Shown one piece after another: positions 34,963 through 45,095 of a stretch of 64,000 nucleotides of DNA. Source of the stretch: Mucilaginibacter rigui (GTDB taxonomy: Bacteria; Bacteroidota; Bacteroidia; Sphingobacteriales; Sphingobacteriaceae); NCBI RefSeq assembly GCF_014773275.1, contig NZ_JACWMW010000001.1, positions 744,001 to 808,000 on the forward strand, written 5' to 3'. Below the pieces are notes generated by a model. It was not told where the DNA came from and did not search any database. It worked only from the letters and a program-made list of their open reading frames with translations. A program made the translations under genes and the position numbers. Each line of letters opens with the position of its first letter. The first letter of the stretch is position 1.

Positions 34963-35400
34963 CGTTTACAGTTTTTATAGGGCAGGGACCGCCGGTTTGT
35001 AAAATGGTTTTCTTGTCTGCTAATTTCGGTAAGTTATTAATTCCTTCTTTACATCATTTGATAAAAGTGATGTGTTTTCTGACATCTTTTTGCACCCTGC
35101 ATCAATTTCTTTTATAAGGTATACGTATTGAGAATTTGAAAATAAATCGCTGTTTAACAATGTGTTGAAAATTATCAAAATGTATAAATCAAATATCAAA
35201 ACCTGTATTTACGGCAGAAAGCATTGAAATACTTTTGAAAACCAATAATAACCAAAGCATCCCTGCATCTACCGCAGCGTTGCCTTTGCGCTCAAAAATA
35301 TAAACCGACAATAAGATAATTAGCATGCCTATGGTGTAAAAAATCGCTGTGCAAAAAATTAAAACCTATAAGCTAATCAAACAATAACTAACCAAAAATT
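34963..35400. other. Divergent control region of GH43-like gene and SusC
   Basis: 438 bases without a gene. Contains the SusC promoter and tandem half-sites (35173-35237), leaving an untranslated leader of about 160 nt before the SusC ATG. I see no strong hairpin in the leader. The promoter of the GH43-like gene must lie in the left half, but no clear box is visible. Confidence 0.5.
35173..35237 (+). promoter_or_regulatory. SusC promoter with AraC-type tandem half-sites
   Basis: TATCAAAATGT (35173-35183) and TATCAAAACCT (35194-35204) repeat with a 21-bp period, followed by a perfect -7 box TACTTTTG (35230-35237). The second half-site ends 25 nt before the box, next to the -33 region, where AraC-type activators normally touch RNA polymerase. 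Confidence 0.65.
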
Positions 35401-38400
35401 ATGAAAAAAAGACTTTTACTTTTTGTAACCGGCAGGCACTTGCTCATACTGGCTTTATCGCTTTTATGTTACCTGCCAACCTTTGCGCAAACGGCGGCAA
35501 CCGTGTCGGGCGCTGTAACCGATGCCACTTCATCAGAGCCGCTGGTAGGCGTATCTGTATCAGTGCAAGGTACTACCAACGGCACCCAAACAGATGTTAA
35601 TGGCCGTTTTAAACTAAACGCCAATAAAGGCGCGACACTAATATTCAGATATATAGGCTATACCGAACGCGCCGTAGTTTTGGGCGATGATGCCAGTCTC
35701 ACTATCAAAATGTCAGCATCCTCACAAGGACTAAAGGAAGTAGTTGTACTTGCTTACGGCTCACAGCGTAAGGCCGATATTACCGCGGCAGTTTCGCAGG
35801 TAGATCTTTCTAAATCGCAAGGCATCCCGGCATCAAATGTTGGGCGGCTTTTACAGGGGCAGGCGCCGGGCGTTGTAGCCAAACAAACCTCGGGACAGCC
35901 GGGGCAGGAGCTGCAGGTAGAGATCCGCGGCAACAGCTCACTGGGTGCAAATAGCGACCCATTGTACGTGGTTGATGGTTTCCCGGTGGGTACCAACGTG
36001 GGCAATTCACTAAATTCGAACGATATTGAAAGTATCACCATCCTTAAAGATGCGGCATCTACATCCGTTTACGGATCAAGGGGAGCCAACGGGGTTGTTT
36101 TAATAACAACCAAAAGTGGTAAAAAAGATGGCTATAAACTATCGGTTACTACCAACAACGGTTTTGCAAACGTGCCCGATTCCAGGCGCATCCATGTACT
36201 AAACGGCCCGCAGTTTACACAGTTTCAAAAGGATGTGTTTTCTGATAAGATCAGGTATTTTCAAAACAGGGAACCGCTGGAAAGCGAAATTCCTGCCGAT
36301 TTCAGAAACCCGGAGCAGACAAAAATTTCTACCGATTGGTATAAAGAGATCCTGCGTCAAAACGCGCCGTTTAGCGATTACAACGTGTCGTTAACCAATG
36401 GTTCCGAAAAATCAAGCTCTTTTATTTCCATGGGGTATCTTAAACAGGATGGCTCACTGATCAATACCGGCTTTAACCGGGTTACTGCAAGGGCAAACCT
36501 TGACGGCAGGCCCAATAGCTTTATAAACTTTGGTTTACACCTGTCAGGGGCGTACTCATGGGCAAAAAACGCCGATGCAATTGCCGGCGGCTTTGGCAGC
36601 AACATTGTTGACCAGGCTTTGCTGATGGATCCGCGCGAACCTGTATATAATGAAGACGGTAGCTACAACAGCTATATAGGCGGCCATGATAACATTTTTG
36701 GTTTCCCCAACCCGGTGCAGCGCCTTAACGAGGAGCAACACAGGCAATACAAAAGCAACGTTACTGCCAATGCTTATATAGATGTTAAGTTTTTAAAGGA
36801 CCTGAACTTTCGTACCAATATAAACGGTATGGTTGATGATATGCGCAACCATGATTTTAGTCCCTCAACATTGGCCGGGTTCAACAGCCCGCCTCCGCGT
36901 TTGGCAAGTGGCAGCGAGTACTTTTACAACTATTTAAACTATGGTATGGATAACCTGTTAACCTACTCACCAAAGTTTAAAGATCATAAACTGGAGGTAA
37001 CGGTTGGCCATATATTTCAAAAAAATTCGGTAAACACAGGCAACGCAACCGGGGCAGACTTCCCCGACGACCTGGTGGAATATGTTTCAGCAGCTAACCA
37101 GTTGAGCGGTGGCGCAGGCATGGCGGCATTTACCATCGAAAGCTTTTTATCGAGGGTTAACTATTCGTACAAGGATAAGTACCTGTTCACAGCAGCGTTT
37201 AACCGCGAGGCCAGTTCCCGTTTCGGCAGCAATAACCGTTGGGGTAGTTTTCCTTCGGCGTCTGTGGGCTGGCGTATTTCGCAGGAAAACTTTTTCCCAA
37301 AACTTACCTGGCTGGATGACCTTAAATTCAGGGCAAGTTATGGTATCACCGGTAACAATAACATCGGTAACTACACTTCGCAGGCAAATATTAACGCAAG
37401 TAATTATGTGCTGGGCGGTACAGTTGTGCCAGGCGCAACCATCGGTTCGTTCCCAAACACAAACCTGGGATGGGAGCAATCAAGGCAACTGGATATTGGT
37501 ATGGATCTGAGTATTTTGAAAGGAAAAGTAAATTTTACCGCAGAGTACTATCGTAAATTAACCACCAACATGCTGCTTAATGTAGAGGTCCCCGCTGTTG
37601 CAGGCTTCGGAAACATCATCACCAACATTGGTAAACTGGAAAACAAAGGGCTTGAACTTGGCGTAAACTACCGCGACAGATACGGCGATGTTACTTTTAA
37701 CACAGGTTTCAACATCTCTTTCAACAGGAACAAAGTACTGTCAATTGATGGCGATAGGAACTCATTGCTTACCGGTGCCTTTTATGACGGATACAATATA
37801 AGCACAGTAGGGCAGCCAATAGGGATGTTCTACGGGTTTAAAGTGCTTGGTATTTACCAAACACAAGCGCAAATTGATGCCACCCCGCATAACGCCAATA
37901 ACATCCCCGGCACTTACCAGTATTTTGATGGCAATGGCGACGGGCAGATATCATACGATACACAAGACATGGTGGTGATAGGTAATCCTAATCCTAAATT
38001 TACCTGGGGGTGGAACTGGAATGTTGGCTACAAACGCTTTGATCTGAGCATGTTATTGAACGGCTCATCGGGCGGGCAAATTTACCGTGCGGTTGATATG
38101 AACCTGGCTAATATTGATGGTGTGTTTAACGTACTGTCGGATGTTCAGAACCGCTGGCGCTCCGCGCAAAACCCGGGCGCTGGTAAATGGCCCGGCTCAA
38201 ACACTTATTATTTTACACGCGAGGCTAACTCATATTATGTATATAGTGGCAACTACATGTGGATAAAAAATATCACACTGGGTTACACCATACCACGCAT
38301 CAAAAATGTTTTCGACGCCAAGATCTTTGTCAGTGTGGATAACGCCTTCCTGTTCACCAAATACCCGGGTAACAACCCCGAGGTTAACGCCGCAAGGACT

Positions 38401-38493
38401 AACAACGGTAATGATGTGATAAGCCCGGGAAGGGACGGCGAATCGTACCCGGTACCACGCACTATATCAATCGGCACCAGAATCAATTTTTAA
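35401..38493 (+). CDS. SusC-like TonB-linked outer-membrane transporter
   Basis: A 1030-residue outer-membrane protein with signal peptide (to TFAQ, about residue 30), a carboxypeptidase-regulatory-like domain (GAVTDATSSEPLVGVSVSVQ), a plug domain with SNVGRLLQGQAPGVV and SDPLYVVDGFPV, the TSVYGSRGANGVVLITTK block, and a 22-strand barrel ending in aromatic IGTRINF. It imports oligosaccharides with its SusD partner, 18 nt downstream. Given the neighbouring enzymes, the cargo is likely a rhamnose-containing glycan. No N-terminal signalling domain is present, so control by an anti-sigma factor is unlikely. Confidence 0.97.
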   Translation: MKKRLLLFVTGRHLLILALSLLCYLPTFAQTAATVSGAVTDATSSEPLVGVSVSVQGTTNGTQTDVNGRFKLNANKGATLIFRYIGYTERAVVLGDDASLTIKMSASSQGLKEVVVLAYGSQRKADITAAVSQVDLSKSQGIPASNVGRLLQGQAPGVVAKQTSGQPGQELQVEIRGNSSLGANSDPLYVVDGFPVGTNVGNSLNSNDIESITILKDAASTSVYGSRGANGVVLITTKSGKKDGYKLSVTTNNGFANVPDSRRIHVLNGPQFTQFQKDVFSDKIRYFQNREPLESEIPADFRNPEQTKISTDWYKEILRQNAPFSDYNVSLTNGSEKSSSFISMGYLKQDGSLINTGFNRVTARANLDGRPNSFINFGLHLSGAYSWAKNADAIAGGFGSNIVDQALLMDPREPVYNEDGSYNSYIGGHDNIFGFPNPVQRLNEEQHRQYKSNVTANAYIDVKFLKDLNFRTNINGMVDDMRNHDFSPSTLAGFNSPPPRLASGSEYFYNYLNYGMDNLLTYSPKFKDHKLEVTVGHIFQKNSVNTGNATGADFPDDLVEYVSAANQLSGGAGMAAFTIESFLSRVNYSYKDKYLFTAAFNREASSRFGSNNRWGSFPSASVGWRISQENFFPKLTWLDDLKFRASYGITGNNNIGNYTSQANINASNYVLGGTVVPGATIGSFPNTNLGWEQSRQLDIGMDLSILKGKVNFTAEYYRKLTTNMLLNVEVPAVAGFGNIITNIGKLENKGLELGVNYRDRYGDVTFNTGFNISFNRNKVLSIDGDRNSLLTGAFYDGYNISTVGQPIGMFYGFKVLGIYQTQAQIDATPHNANNIPGTYQYFDGNGDGQISYDTQDMVVIGNPNPKFTWGWNWNVGYKRFDLSMLLNGSSGGQIYRAVDMNLANIDGVFNVLSDVQNRWRSAQNPGAGKWPGSNTYYFTREANSYYVYSGNYMWIKNITLGYTIPRIKNVFDAKIFVSVDNAFLFTKYPGNNPEVNAARTNNGNDVISPGRDGESYPVPRTISIGTRINF

Positions 38494-38511
38494 TTTAAAA
38501 GAACCGACACG

Positions 38512-40023
38512 ATGAAAAAAATATATAAAATATCAATCTTATTAGGTTTTCTGGCGGTTACATCAGCCTGCAAAAAATCATTTCTTGATCTGTCTGATCC
38601 TACAAAGAAATCCGCTGATAAATTTTATCAGACGGAAGATCAGATAAAACAGGCGGTCAGCGGTGCATACAGCTCTATGCAGGACAATGTAAACAGCCAG
38701 TACGTTTTCGCCGAAATGTCGTCAGACAATACGACCATCCAGCTCGACCCATCAGACAGGGGGCAAACCGACCGTGTTGAAGCGTTTGAGTTTTGGAATG
38801 TAACGGCAACAAACGTTAACATCGCCGACATGTACAATCAGTCTTACAACGCGCTTTACAATATTAATGTGGCCTTATCTAAAATAGATGGCGTAACCGC
38901 GATAAGCGATCAGAAAAAGGCCCAGTATAAAGGTGAGTTGCAATTTATCCGTGCTTACTATTACTTTAATTTGGTGCGTTATTTTGGCCCGGTTGTATTA
39001 GTTACCGAGCCACTTGCCAACGCTTCGGATGCTTTTGCTACGGCCCGCAGTTCGGAGGATGATGTTTACGCGCAGGTCATAAAAGATCTAACCGATGCGG
39101 CTGCCAACCTTCCTGCAAAAAGCACCTATACCGGAGGGGATGTGGGGCGTGCTTCAAAAGGGTCGGCATTAGGTTTATTGGGCAAGGTATATCTGACCAG
39201 GAAAGACTATCCGAAAGCAGAAAGTACCTTACGCCAAATACTAACTTTAGGTTATTCGCTTGTTAATAAGTATGCCGATGTTTTTTCTACAGCCAACAAA
39301 AACAACAGCGAATCTTTATTTGAAGTACAGTACCTGGGTAGCGATAAGGTGAGCGAGTGGAGCAACTTTGAATACATTTTCGCGCCAAGGGGTTCGGAAG
39401 GTGCCGTAACCGGTTTCCCTACCAGTCGCCCGCAAGGTTGGAATATCCCTACAAAAAGTATTATAGCCGAGTTTGAAGCTGGTGACGAGCGTAAAGCCGT
39501 TTCCCTAAAAGAAGGCTATACAACTGATAAAGGTGTGTTTGTAGCCATTCCGTATGTGGCTAAATATAACCACGCGCATACGGTTGTGGGCAGAACTGAC
39601 GACAACTGGCCGGTGCTGAGATATGCAGACGTATTGCTGATGCTGGCCGAGGCTATTAATGAGCAAAGCGGCCCTGCTAATGCCTATCAGTATATTAACC
39701 AGGTTAGAGATAGAGCAGGCCTTGGCGGCTTATCCGGTTTAAGCCAGGAAACCTTCCGCTCAGCAATCAGGCATGAACGCCGCGTAGAGCTTGCCTTTGA
39801 GAACGACCGCTGGTTTGATTTGAAACGCTCGCTAACAAATGCGCAGATGGTAACGCTTTTAAACGCGCATGGGCAGGCAGAAAAAGCATCGCCTACCGTG
39901 GATAGGGGCGGTGTACCGTTTACCGGCAACGATTACAAATTTGATGGGTATGAAGCACTATACCCTATACCAGACAGGCAACTGTTCCTGGATAAGAACT
40001 TAACACAAAACCCCGGGTACTAA
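38512..40023 (+). CDS. SusD/RagB-like glycan-binding lipoprotein
   Basis: A 503-residue surface lipoprotein with lipobox VTSACKK (Cys20). SusD-like features include FIRAYYYFNLVRYFGPVVLV, RASKGSALGLLGKVYL, PVLRYADVLLMLAEAINE and RHERRVELAFENDRWFDLKR, and the end YPIPDRQLFLDKNLTQNPGY. It caps the SusC barrel and captures glycan. It is in operon with SusC. Confidence 0.97.
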   Translation: MKKIYKISILLGFLAVTSACKKSFLDLSDPTKKSADKFYQTEDQIKQAVSGAYSSMQDNVNSQYVFAEMSSDNTTIQLDPSDRGQTDRVEAFEFWNVTATNVNIADMYNQSYNALYNINVALSKIDGVTAISDQKKAQYKGELQFIRAYYYFNLVRYFGPVVLVTEPLANASDAFATARSSEDDVYAQVIKDLTDAAANLPAKSTYTGGDVGRASKGSALGLLGKVYLTRKDYPKAESTLRQILTLGYSLVNKYADVFSTANKNNSESLFEVQYLGSDKVSEWSNFEYIFAPRGSEGAVTGFPTSRPQGWNIPTKSIIAEFEAGDERKAVSLKEGYTTDKGVFVAIPYVAKYNHAHTVVGRTDDNWPVLRYADVLLMLAEAINEQSGPANAYQYINQVRDRAGLGGLSGLSQETFRSAIRHERRVELAFENDRWFDLKRSLTNAQMVTLLNAHGQAEKASPTVDRGGVPFTGNDYKFDGYEALYPIPDRQLFLDKNLTQNPGY

Positions 40024-40135
40024 TATTGGTAATTGGTTGAAAGTTGCAGGGAGTTGCCGATGGTAAATGGTGCTTCCTGCCTTTCTAAAAAAGTATTATA
40101 TACAGTTTTGATGGTTGTTTATTAATTTAATAAAG

Positions 40136-41605
40136 ATGAAGAAATTTATTACCATAAACCTTGCCTTAATTGCAGTGGGTATTTGCAACGCGCAAACGCC
40201 GCAGCTAAAGGTAAACTGGGCTGATGAGGTATCCACCTCAATATCTACACCTACCTTACAGGTGGTAGGCAACCCAATGCTGCGCCGCAAGGCCGCCATG
40301 CACGATGCATCGTTTAAAGCCGTTAAAGAGCTGAATGCCGACTTTGTGCGCTACGTGCCATGGTTCCCGTACCCCAAATTAGCTGTAGCGGAGCTTGAGC
40401 CACCAACAGCAACAAAAACATCATGGGATTTTAGCCTGATAGACCCCATGACCATAGACTTTTTGGAAGCCACCAAAGGACATTCCATCATCATGAATTT
40501 TAGCACCATACCGCAATGGATGTTTAAAACTGAAAAACCGGTTGCCTATCCGGCAGACCCCAACCAGGTGAGCTGGGCATACGGCGGCGGTACCGAGTTA
40601 AGGGACAGCACAATGAAAGAACTTACCGACTATTACGTACGGTTGGTGAGCTGGTACACCAAAGGTGGTTTTACAGACGAGCTTGGCAAATACCACAAAT
40701 CGGGCTACCATTACGAGATTCCTTACTGGGAGGTGCTGAACGAGCCTGATCTGGAACATAGCATGTCGCCGCAAACCTATACCAAAATATACGATGCCAT
40801 GGTTACGGCGCTTAAAGAGGTTTTGCCCAATACAAAATTTGTGGGTTTAGGCCTTGCTTATGAAAAGCCGGAGTGGTTCGAATACTTTTTGAATCCCGCT
40901 AACCATAAACCGGGTATCCCGTTGGATATGATCTCCTACCATTGTTATGCAAGCGCCAACAGCGGGCAAAAATTTGAGGATTATGAATACGCCGTATTTG
41001 ATAAGGCCGAGAATTTTATCAATACGGTAAGGTTTGTAGAAAACATTAAAAAGCGCCTGTCGCCCAATACAAAAACAGATATTAATGAACTGGGCACATT
41101 TGTGAGCGAAGAGATGCGTACCCAGCCTATCCCGGCACGCTATTGGAACCTGTCGGCAAGTGTTTATGCTTATTTCTTTATCGAACTCACCAAAAACGGT
41201 ATCGATGTTATTGGCGAATCACAGTTAGTAGGTTTCCCAACGCAGTTCCCGGATGTGAGCATGGTTAATTATATCAACAACAAACCTAACGCGCGTTTTT
41301 GGGTGCTTAAGCTGATCAAAGACCAGATAAAAGCCGGTAGCAAACTGGTTAATACAAGCATCGATCACAACAAAGGCGATGATCTGTTAGCCCAGGGCTT
41401 TAAGGATGCTGACGGCAAAAGTATATTGCTGCTTAACAAACGTAACAAAGCCTTGCGTGTAACACTACCTGCCGAATTAAAGGGCGCGCAGATAGCCATT
41501 ATTGACGAAATATCAGGAGATAATCAACCGGTGTATGTTCCACTAAAAAACAGCTACATCGATTTAAAACCCTTTGCAGTAGCGCTAATCAAAACCGCAA
41601 ATTAA
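40136..41605 (+). CDS. GH39-like glycoside hydrolase
   Basis: A 489-residue secreted TIM-barrel enzyme (signal peptide MKKFITINLALIAVGICNAQ). The acid/base motif is YWEVLNEPD (Glu at about 202) and the nucleophile is probably in DINELGTF (about 319), both placed on strands 4 and 7 of a clan GH-A barrel, as in GH39. Substrate could be a xyloside, uronide or rhamnoside; not clear. The start at 40136 gives the clean signal peptide. It is followed after 6 nt by rhaM. Confidence 0.75.
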   Translation: MKKFITINLALIAVGICNAQTPQLKVNWADEVSTSISTPTLQVVGNPMLRRKAAMHDASFKAVKELNADFVRYVPWFPYPKLAVAELEPPTATKTSWDFSLIDPMTIDFLEATKGHSIIMNFSTIPQWMFKTEKPVAYPADPNQVSWAYGGGTELRDSTMKELTDYYVRLVSWYTKGGFTDELGKYHKSGYHYEIPYWEVLNEPDLEHSMSPQTYTKIYDAMVTALKEVLPNTKFVGLGLAYEKPEWFEYFLNPANHKPGIPLDMISYHCYASANSGQKFEDYEYAVFDKAENFINTVRFVENIKKRLSPNTKTDINELGTFVSEEMRTQPIPARYWNLSASVYAYFFIELTKNGIDVIGESQLVGFPTQFPDVSMVNYINNKPNARFWVLKLIKDQIKAGSKLVNTSIDHNKGDDLLAQGFKDADGKSILLLNKRNKALRVTLPAELKGAQIAIIDEISGDNQPVYVPLKNSYIDLKPFAVALIKTAN

Positions 41606-41611
41606 AACAAT

Positions 41612-41923
41612 ATGAAACAGGTGGTTTTTAGAATGAAGTTAAAGCCGGGCTGCGAAGTTGAATACCGGAAACGGCATGAAGTCATCTGGCCTGAGCTGGT
41701 AACCCTGCTTAAACAGAACGGTATTAAAAACTACAATATCTACTTAGATAAAGAAACCGATACGCTGATAGCGGTTCAACATGTTGATGAAGGCCTTGTC
41801 GTTAATCTGCATGAAAACCCGTTGATGCTGAAATGGTGGGAGCATATGGCAGATCTGATGGAGGTTAACCCGGGTCAATCGCCAGTGGTGGTGGATCTGG
41901 AGAAAGTTTTTTCGATGCCCTGA
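41612..41923 (+). CDS. rhaM: L-rhamnose mutarotase
   Basis: A 103-residue small alpha/beta barrel protein. Motifs include KLKPGCEVEYRKRHEVIWPE with the active His, NYNIYLDKETDTLIAVQHV, and NPLMLKWWEHMADLMEVNPG, all typical of RhaM. It interconverts alpha- and beta-L-rhamnose so that the isomerase receives its preferred anomer. It lies 6 nt after the GH39-like gene in the plus-strand run. Confidence 0.96.
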   Translation: MKQVVFRMKLKPGCEVEYRKRHEVIWPELVTLLKQNGIKNYNIYLDKETDTLIAVQHVDEGLVVNLHENPLMLKWWEHMADLMEVNPGQSPVVVDLEKVFSMP

Positions 41924-41929
41924 TCCTTA

Positions 41930-41995
41930 TGTCAAAAAGTATAAAACATATCGCATAACAGACAAAAACCAGTTGCAATAAATAAAGTAAATTTG
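41930..41995 (+). promoter_or_regulatory. GH106 promoter with one clear AraC-type half-site
   Basis: TGTCAAAAAGT (41930-41940), followed by ATAAAACATATC, resembles the SusC element, but the second half-site is decayed. A perfect -7 box TAAATTTG (41988-41995) lies 58 nt after the start of the element, against 57 nt at SusC. A second perfect box, TAACTTTG, is at 42007-42014. Confidence 0.5.
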
Positions 41996-42057
41996 AGTGA
42001 AGGATATAACTTTGCCCAAACCGCTTAGCCATTTATACGCACAATTAAATACCACCC

Positions 42058-45045
42058 ATGCTTAGATATATACTATCATACCTTATTGCTTTTTGTTGCT
42101 TTACTGTGGCCAATGCGCAGCTAAAAACAATAAAGGAAAATTTTGCCCACCCGGCCGATCAATACAAACCGGGTGTTTACTGGTATTTTATGGATGGCAA
42201 TATGTCGGCAGAAACCATCACCAAAGATCTGGAATCGATGAAAAAGGCAGGCATTGGTAATCTTATTTTCCTTGAAGTGAATGTAGGTATCCCCAGTGGG
42301 CCGGTAGAGTTTTTAAGTGACAAATGGACATCGCTTTTTGTACATGCCGAAAAAGAGGCCCGGCGCCTGGGTATTGAAATAACTTTAGGCATTGGCCCGG
42401 GTTGGACGGGCAGCGGCGGCCCATGGGTTAAGGCCAGCCAATCTATGCAGCACCTGGTATCCAGCCAGGTTACAGTAACCGCAGGCGATAAGCAGAAAAT
42501 TATTTTGCCTCTGCCACCGCCCAAAAAGCCTTTTTTTGGCGAGGGCGGCTTAACACCCGGGGTGAAAAAAGAATGGCTGAAATTTTACCAGGATGTAGCA
42601 GTTTTAGCCTTCCCGGCAACGGAACAGGATAAGCCTATTAAAGATTACGAGGAGAAGGCTTTATATTATCGTGCGCCTTATAGTTCGGGTGTGGTGAGGC
42701 CGTATATGCCATCGCCAGCTAATGATAGGGCAAATAAAAATGCAGTAATCAAAACCCAGATAATTGATCTGACATCAAAAATGCAACCCGATGGCACGCT
42801 TAACTGGTCGCCACCATCAGGCAAGTGGGCAGTTATGCGCTTTGTAAGCCGCAATAACGGGGCTATTACCCGCCCGGCACCGGTACCCGGTTTAGGCCTC
42901 GAGGCTGATAAATTTGATACCGTGGCACTGAATTATCATTTAGATAAGTATGTAGGCAACCTGCTGAGAAAAACCGGGCGGACAAACAAAAATATTAAAG
43001 GTGGCTTAAAACGCCTGCACATGGATAGCTGGGAGATGGGCGCGCAAAACTGGACAGGATTGTTCAGGCAGGAATTTATTAAAAGGAGAGGGTACGACCC
43101 GCTTAAATATTACCCGGTTTATGCCGGCAATATTGTTGGCAGCCTGGAAGAAAGCGAACGCTTTTTGTGGGACCTGAGGCAAACTGCGCAGGAACTTGTG
43201 TTGGATAACCATGCCAGGCAGGTAAAAGAATATGCCAGGCGTAATAACCTGTCGCTATCTATCGAACCGTATGACATGACGCCAACGGCCGACCTCGAAC
43301 TTGGATCGGTAGCGGATGTGCCTATGGCCGAATTTTGGAGCAAAGGTTTCGGGTTCAATTCAAGCTACAGCGTTATCGAATCTACATCCATAGGGCACGT
43401 TAATGGTAAGTCGCTGATCCCTGCCGAGGCTTTTACCGCGCAGGATAATGAAGGCTGGAAACAACACCCGGCATCAATGAAAAACCAGGGCGACTGGGCT
43501 TTTGCAGCCGGTATTAACCGCTTTGTGTACCACACGTTCCAAAATCAGTTTCTGCCCGATTCATTGAAACCCGGGGCAACCATGGGGCCTTATGGCGTGC
43601 ATTGGGATCGCAGCCAAACCTGGTGGCCATGGGCTAACGGTTATCATAACTACGTTACCCGCAGCCAGTATATACTGCAACAGGGCCGCACCGTGGCCGA
43701 TGTGCTTTATTTAACGCCCGAAGGTTCTCCGCTGGTATTCGTGCCGCCGGCTTCGGCAATGGTGGGCGGCGATACCATAGGCGACCGCAGAGGTTATAAT
43801 TTTGATGGCTGTGCGCCAGGCCAGTTAATGAAGGCAACGGTGAAAGACCATCAGGTGGTATTCCCGGGTGGGGCAAGTTACAGGTTGTTGGTACTGCCGG
43901 TATATGAATCAATGACGCCGCAACTATTGACCAAAATAGGCGAACTGGTGAAGCTGGGCGCTACTGTTGTTGGTAACCCTCCATTACGTTCGCCAAGCCT
44001 TGTGGGCTACCCTGCCTGCGATGAAAGGATTGTTGCTTTAGGTAAAACCATATGGGGCGCAAGTACTGTCCCCGAAAATATAACTCATCATAAATATGGC
44101 GAAGGTATTTTGATATGGGGTAAACCTGTAAGTGATAACCCCGATAAACTATACCCGCATTATAACCTCACTGCAGGTATCCTCAAATCAAAGGGCGTTA
44201 TTGACGATTTTACAGCAAACGGCGATCTGCGGTATACGCACCGTACCGGTACAGATTGGGACATATATTTTGTATCAAACAAAACTGATAAGCCGGTTAA
44301 TACTGTGGCACAGTTCCGTGCCGTAAAAGGTTCGCCCGAGTTGTGGGATGCCGTGACCGGTAAAACCAAAAAAATAACAAAATTTAAGAAGAATAATGGC
44401 AGCACATCGGTATCTGTTCGGTTGGCTGCTTATGAAAGCGCGTTCATCGTTTTTGCAAAAGAGAACATCTGGCCATCATCCGGCATCAATATCGGGATTA
44501 ATACTAAAACGCTGCAAACCCTAACAGGCCCATGGGAAGTGAATTTTGACCCTATATGGGGCGGCCCGGCAAGTGTACAGTTTGATGAGTTAAGCGACTG
44601 GACCAAAAACAAAAACGAAGGAATAAAATATTACTCGGGCAAAGCGGTGTATCATAAAAAGTTTGATCTTGAGGAAGCACCAGCCGGATCATTGTATCTG
44701 GACCTCGGAAATGTAAATAACATGGCCCGCGTAACCTTGAATGGAAAAGACCTTGGCATTGTATGGACAGCCCCGTGGCATGTAAATATATCCGGAATGG
44801 TGCGGGCAAAAAATAACGATCTTAAAATAGAAGTGATAAACCTTTGGCCAAACCGGCTGATAGGTGATGAGAAAAAACCATATGATGGTATTGTTGACGA
44901 TAAGTGGCCCGAGTGGTTGCTGAAAGGGCAGCCCCGTACCAGCGGCCGTTATACTTTTACATCAACCACGCAGTATAAAGCCGGTTCACCTTTATTACCA
45001 TCGGGCTTAACAGGGCCGGTTACCATCATAAAAATAAATGATTAA
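42058..45045 (+). CDS. Alpha-L-rhamnosidase, GH106
   Basis: A 995-residue secreted GH106 enzyme (signal peptide ending ANAQ). The start region GVYWYFMDGNMSAETITKDL and GPGWTGSGGPWVKASQSMQH mirror the GH106 at 25123. Mid-protein LHMDSWEMGAQNWTG and PAEAFTAQDNEGWKQHP carry likely catalytic acids. The C-terminal sandwich contains VTLNGKDLGIVWTAPWHVNI. Similar but not identical neighbours suggest two GH106 enzymes for different rhamnosyl linkages. It probably has its own promoter. Confidence 0.92.
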   Translation: MLRYILSYLIAFCCFTVANAQLKTIKENFAHPADQYKPGVYWYFMDGNMSAETITKDLESMKKAGIGNLIFLEVNVGIPSGPVEFLSDKWTSLFVHAEKEARRLGIEITLGIGPGWTGSGGPWVKASQSMQHLVSSQVTVTAGDKQKIILPLPPPKKPFFGEGGLTPGVKKEWLKFYQDVAVLAFPATEQDKPIKDYEEKALYYRAPYSSGVVRPYMPSPANDRANKNAVIKTQIIDLTSKMQPDGTLNWSPPSGKWAVMRFVSRNNGAITRPAPVPGLGLEADKFDTVALNYHLDKYVGNLLRKTGRTNKNIKGGLKRLHMDSWEMGAQNWTGLFRQEFIKRRGYDPLKYYPVYAGNIVGSLEESERFLWDLRQTAQELVLDNHARQVKEYARRNNLSLSIEPYDMTPTADLELGSVADVPMAEFWSKGFGFNSSYSVIESTSIGHVNGKSLIPAEAFTAQDNEGWKQHPASMKNQGDWAFAAGINRFVYHTFQNQFLPDSLKPGATMGPYGVHWDRSQTWWPWANGYHNYVTRSQYILQQGRTVADVLYLTPEGSPLVFVPPASAMVGGDTIGDRRGYNFDGCAPGQLMKATVKDHQVVFPGGASYRLLVLPVYESMTPQLLTKIGELVKLGATVVGNPPLRSPSLVGYPACDERIVALGKTIWGASTVPENITHHKYGEGILIWGKPVSDNPDKLYPHYNLTAGILKSKGVIDDFTANGDLRYTHRTGTDWDIYFVSNKTDKPVNTVAQFRAVKGSPELWDAVTGKTKKITKFKKNNGSTSVSVRLAAYESAFIVFAKENIWPSSGINIGINTKTLQTLTGPWEVNFDPIWGGPASVQFDELSDWTKNKNEGIKYYSGKAVYHKKFDLEEAPAGSLYLDLGNVNNMARVTLNGKDLGIVWTAPWHVNISGMVRAKNNDLKIEVINLWPNRLIGDEKKPYDGIVDDKWPEWLLKGQPRTSGRYTFTSTTQYKAGSPLLPSGLTGPVTIIKIND

Positions 45046-45095
45046 TACCCCGTATACATTAAAACAAATTAAAACAGGTAACACCACTTATAAAA

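Noticed and set aside
41930..41961. Full tandem AraC site before the second GH106 gene
   Set aside because: Only the first half-site is good; the second matches about 5 of 11 positions, so I call it decayed.
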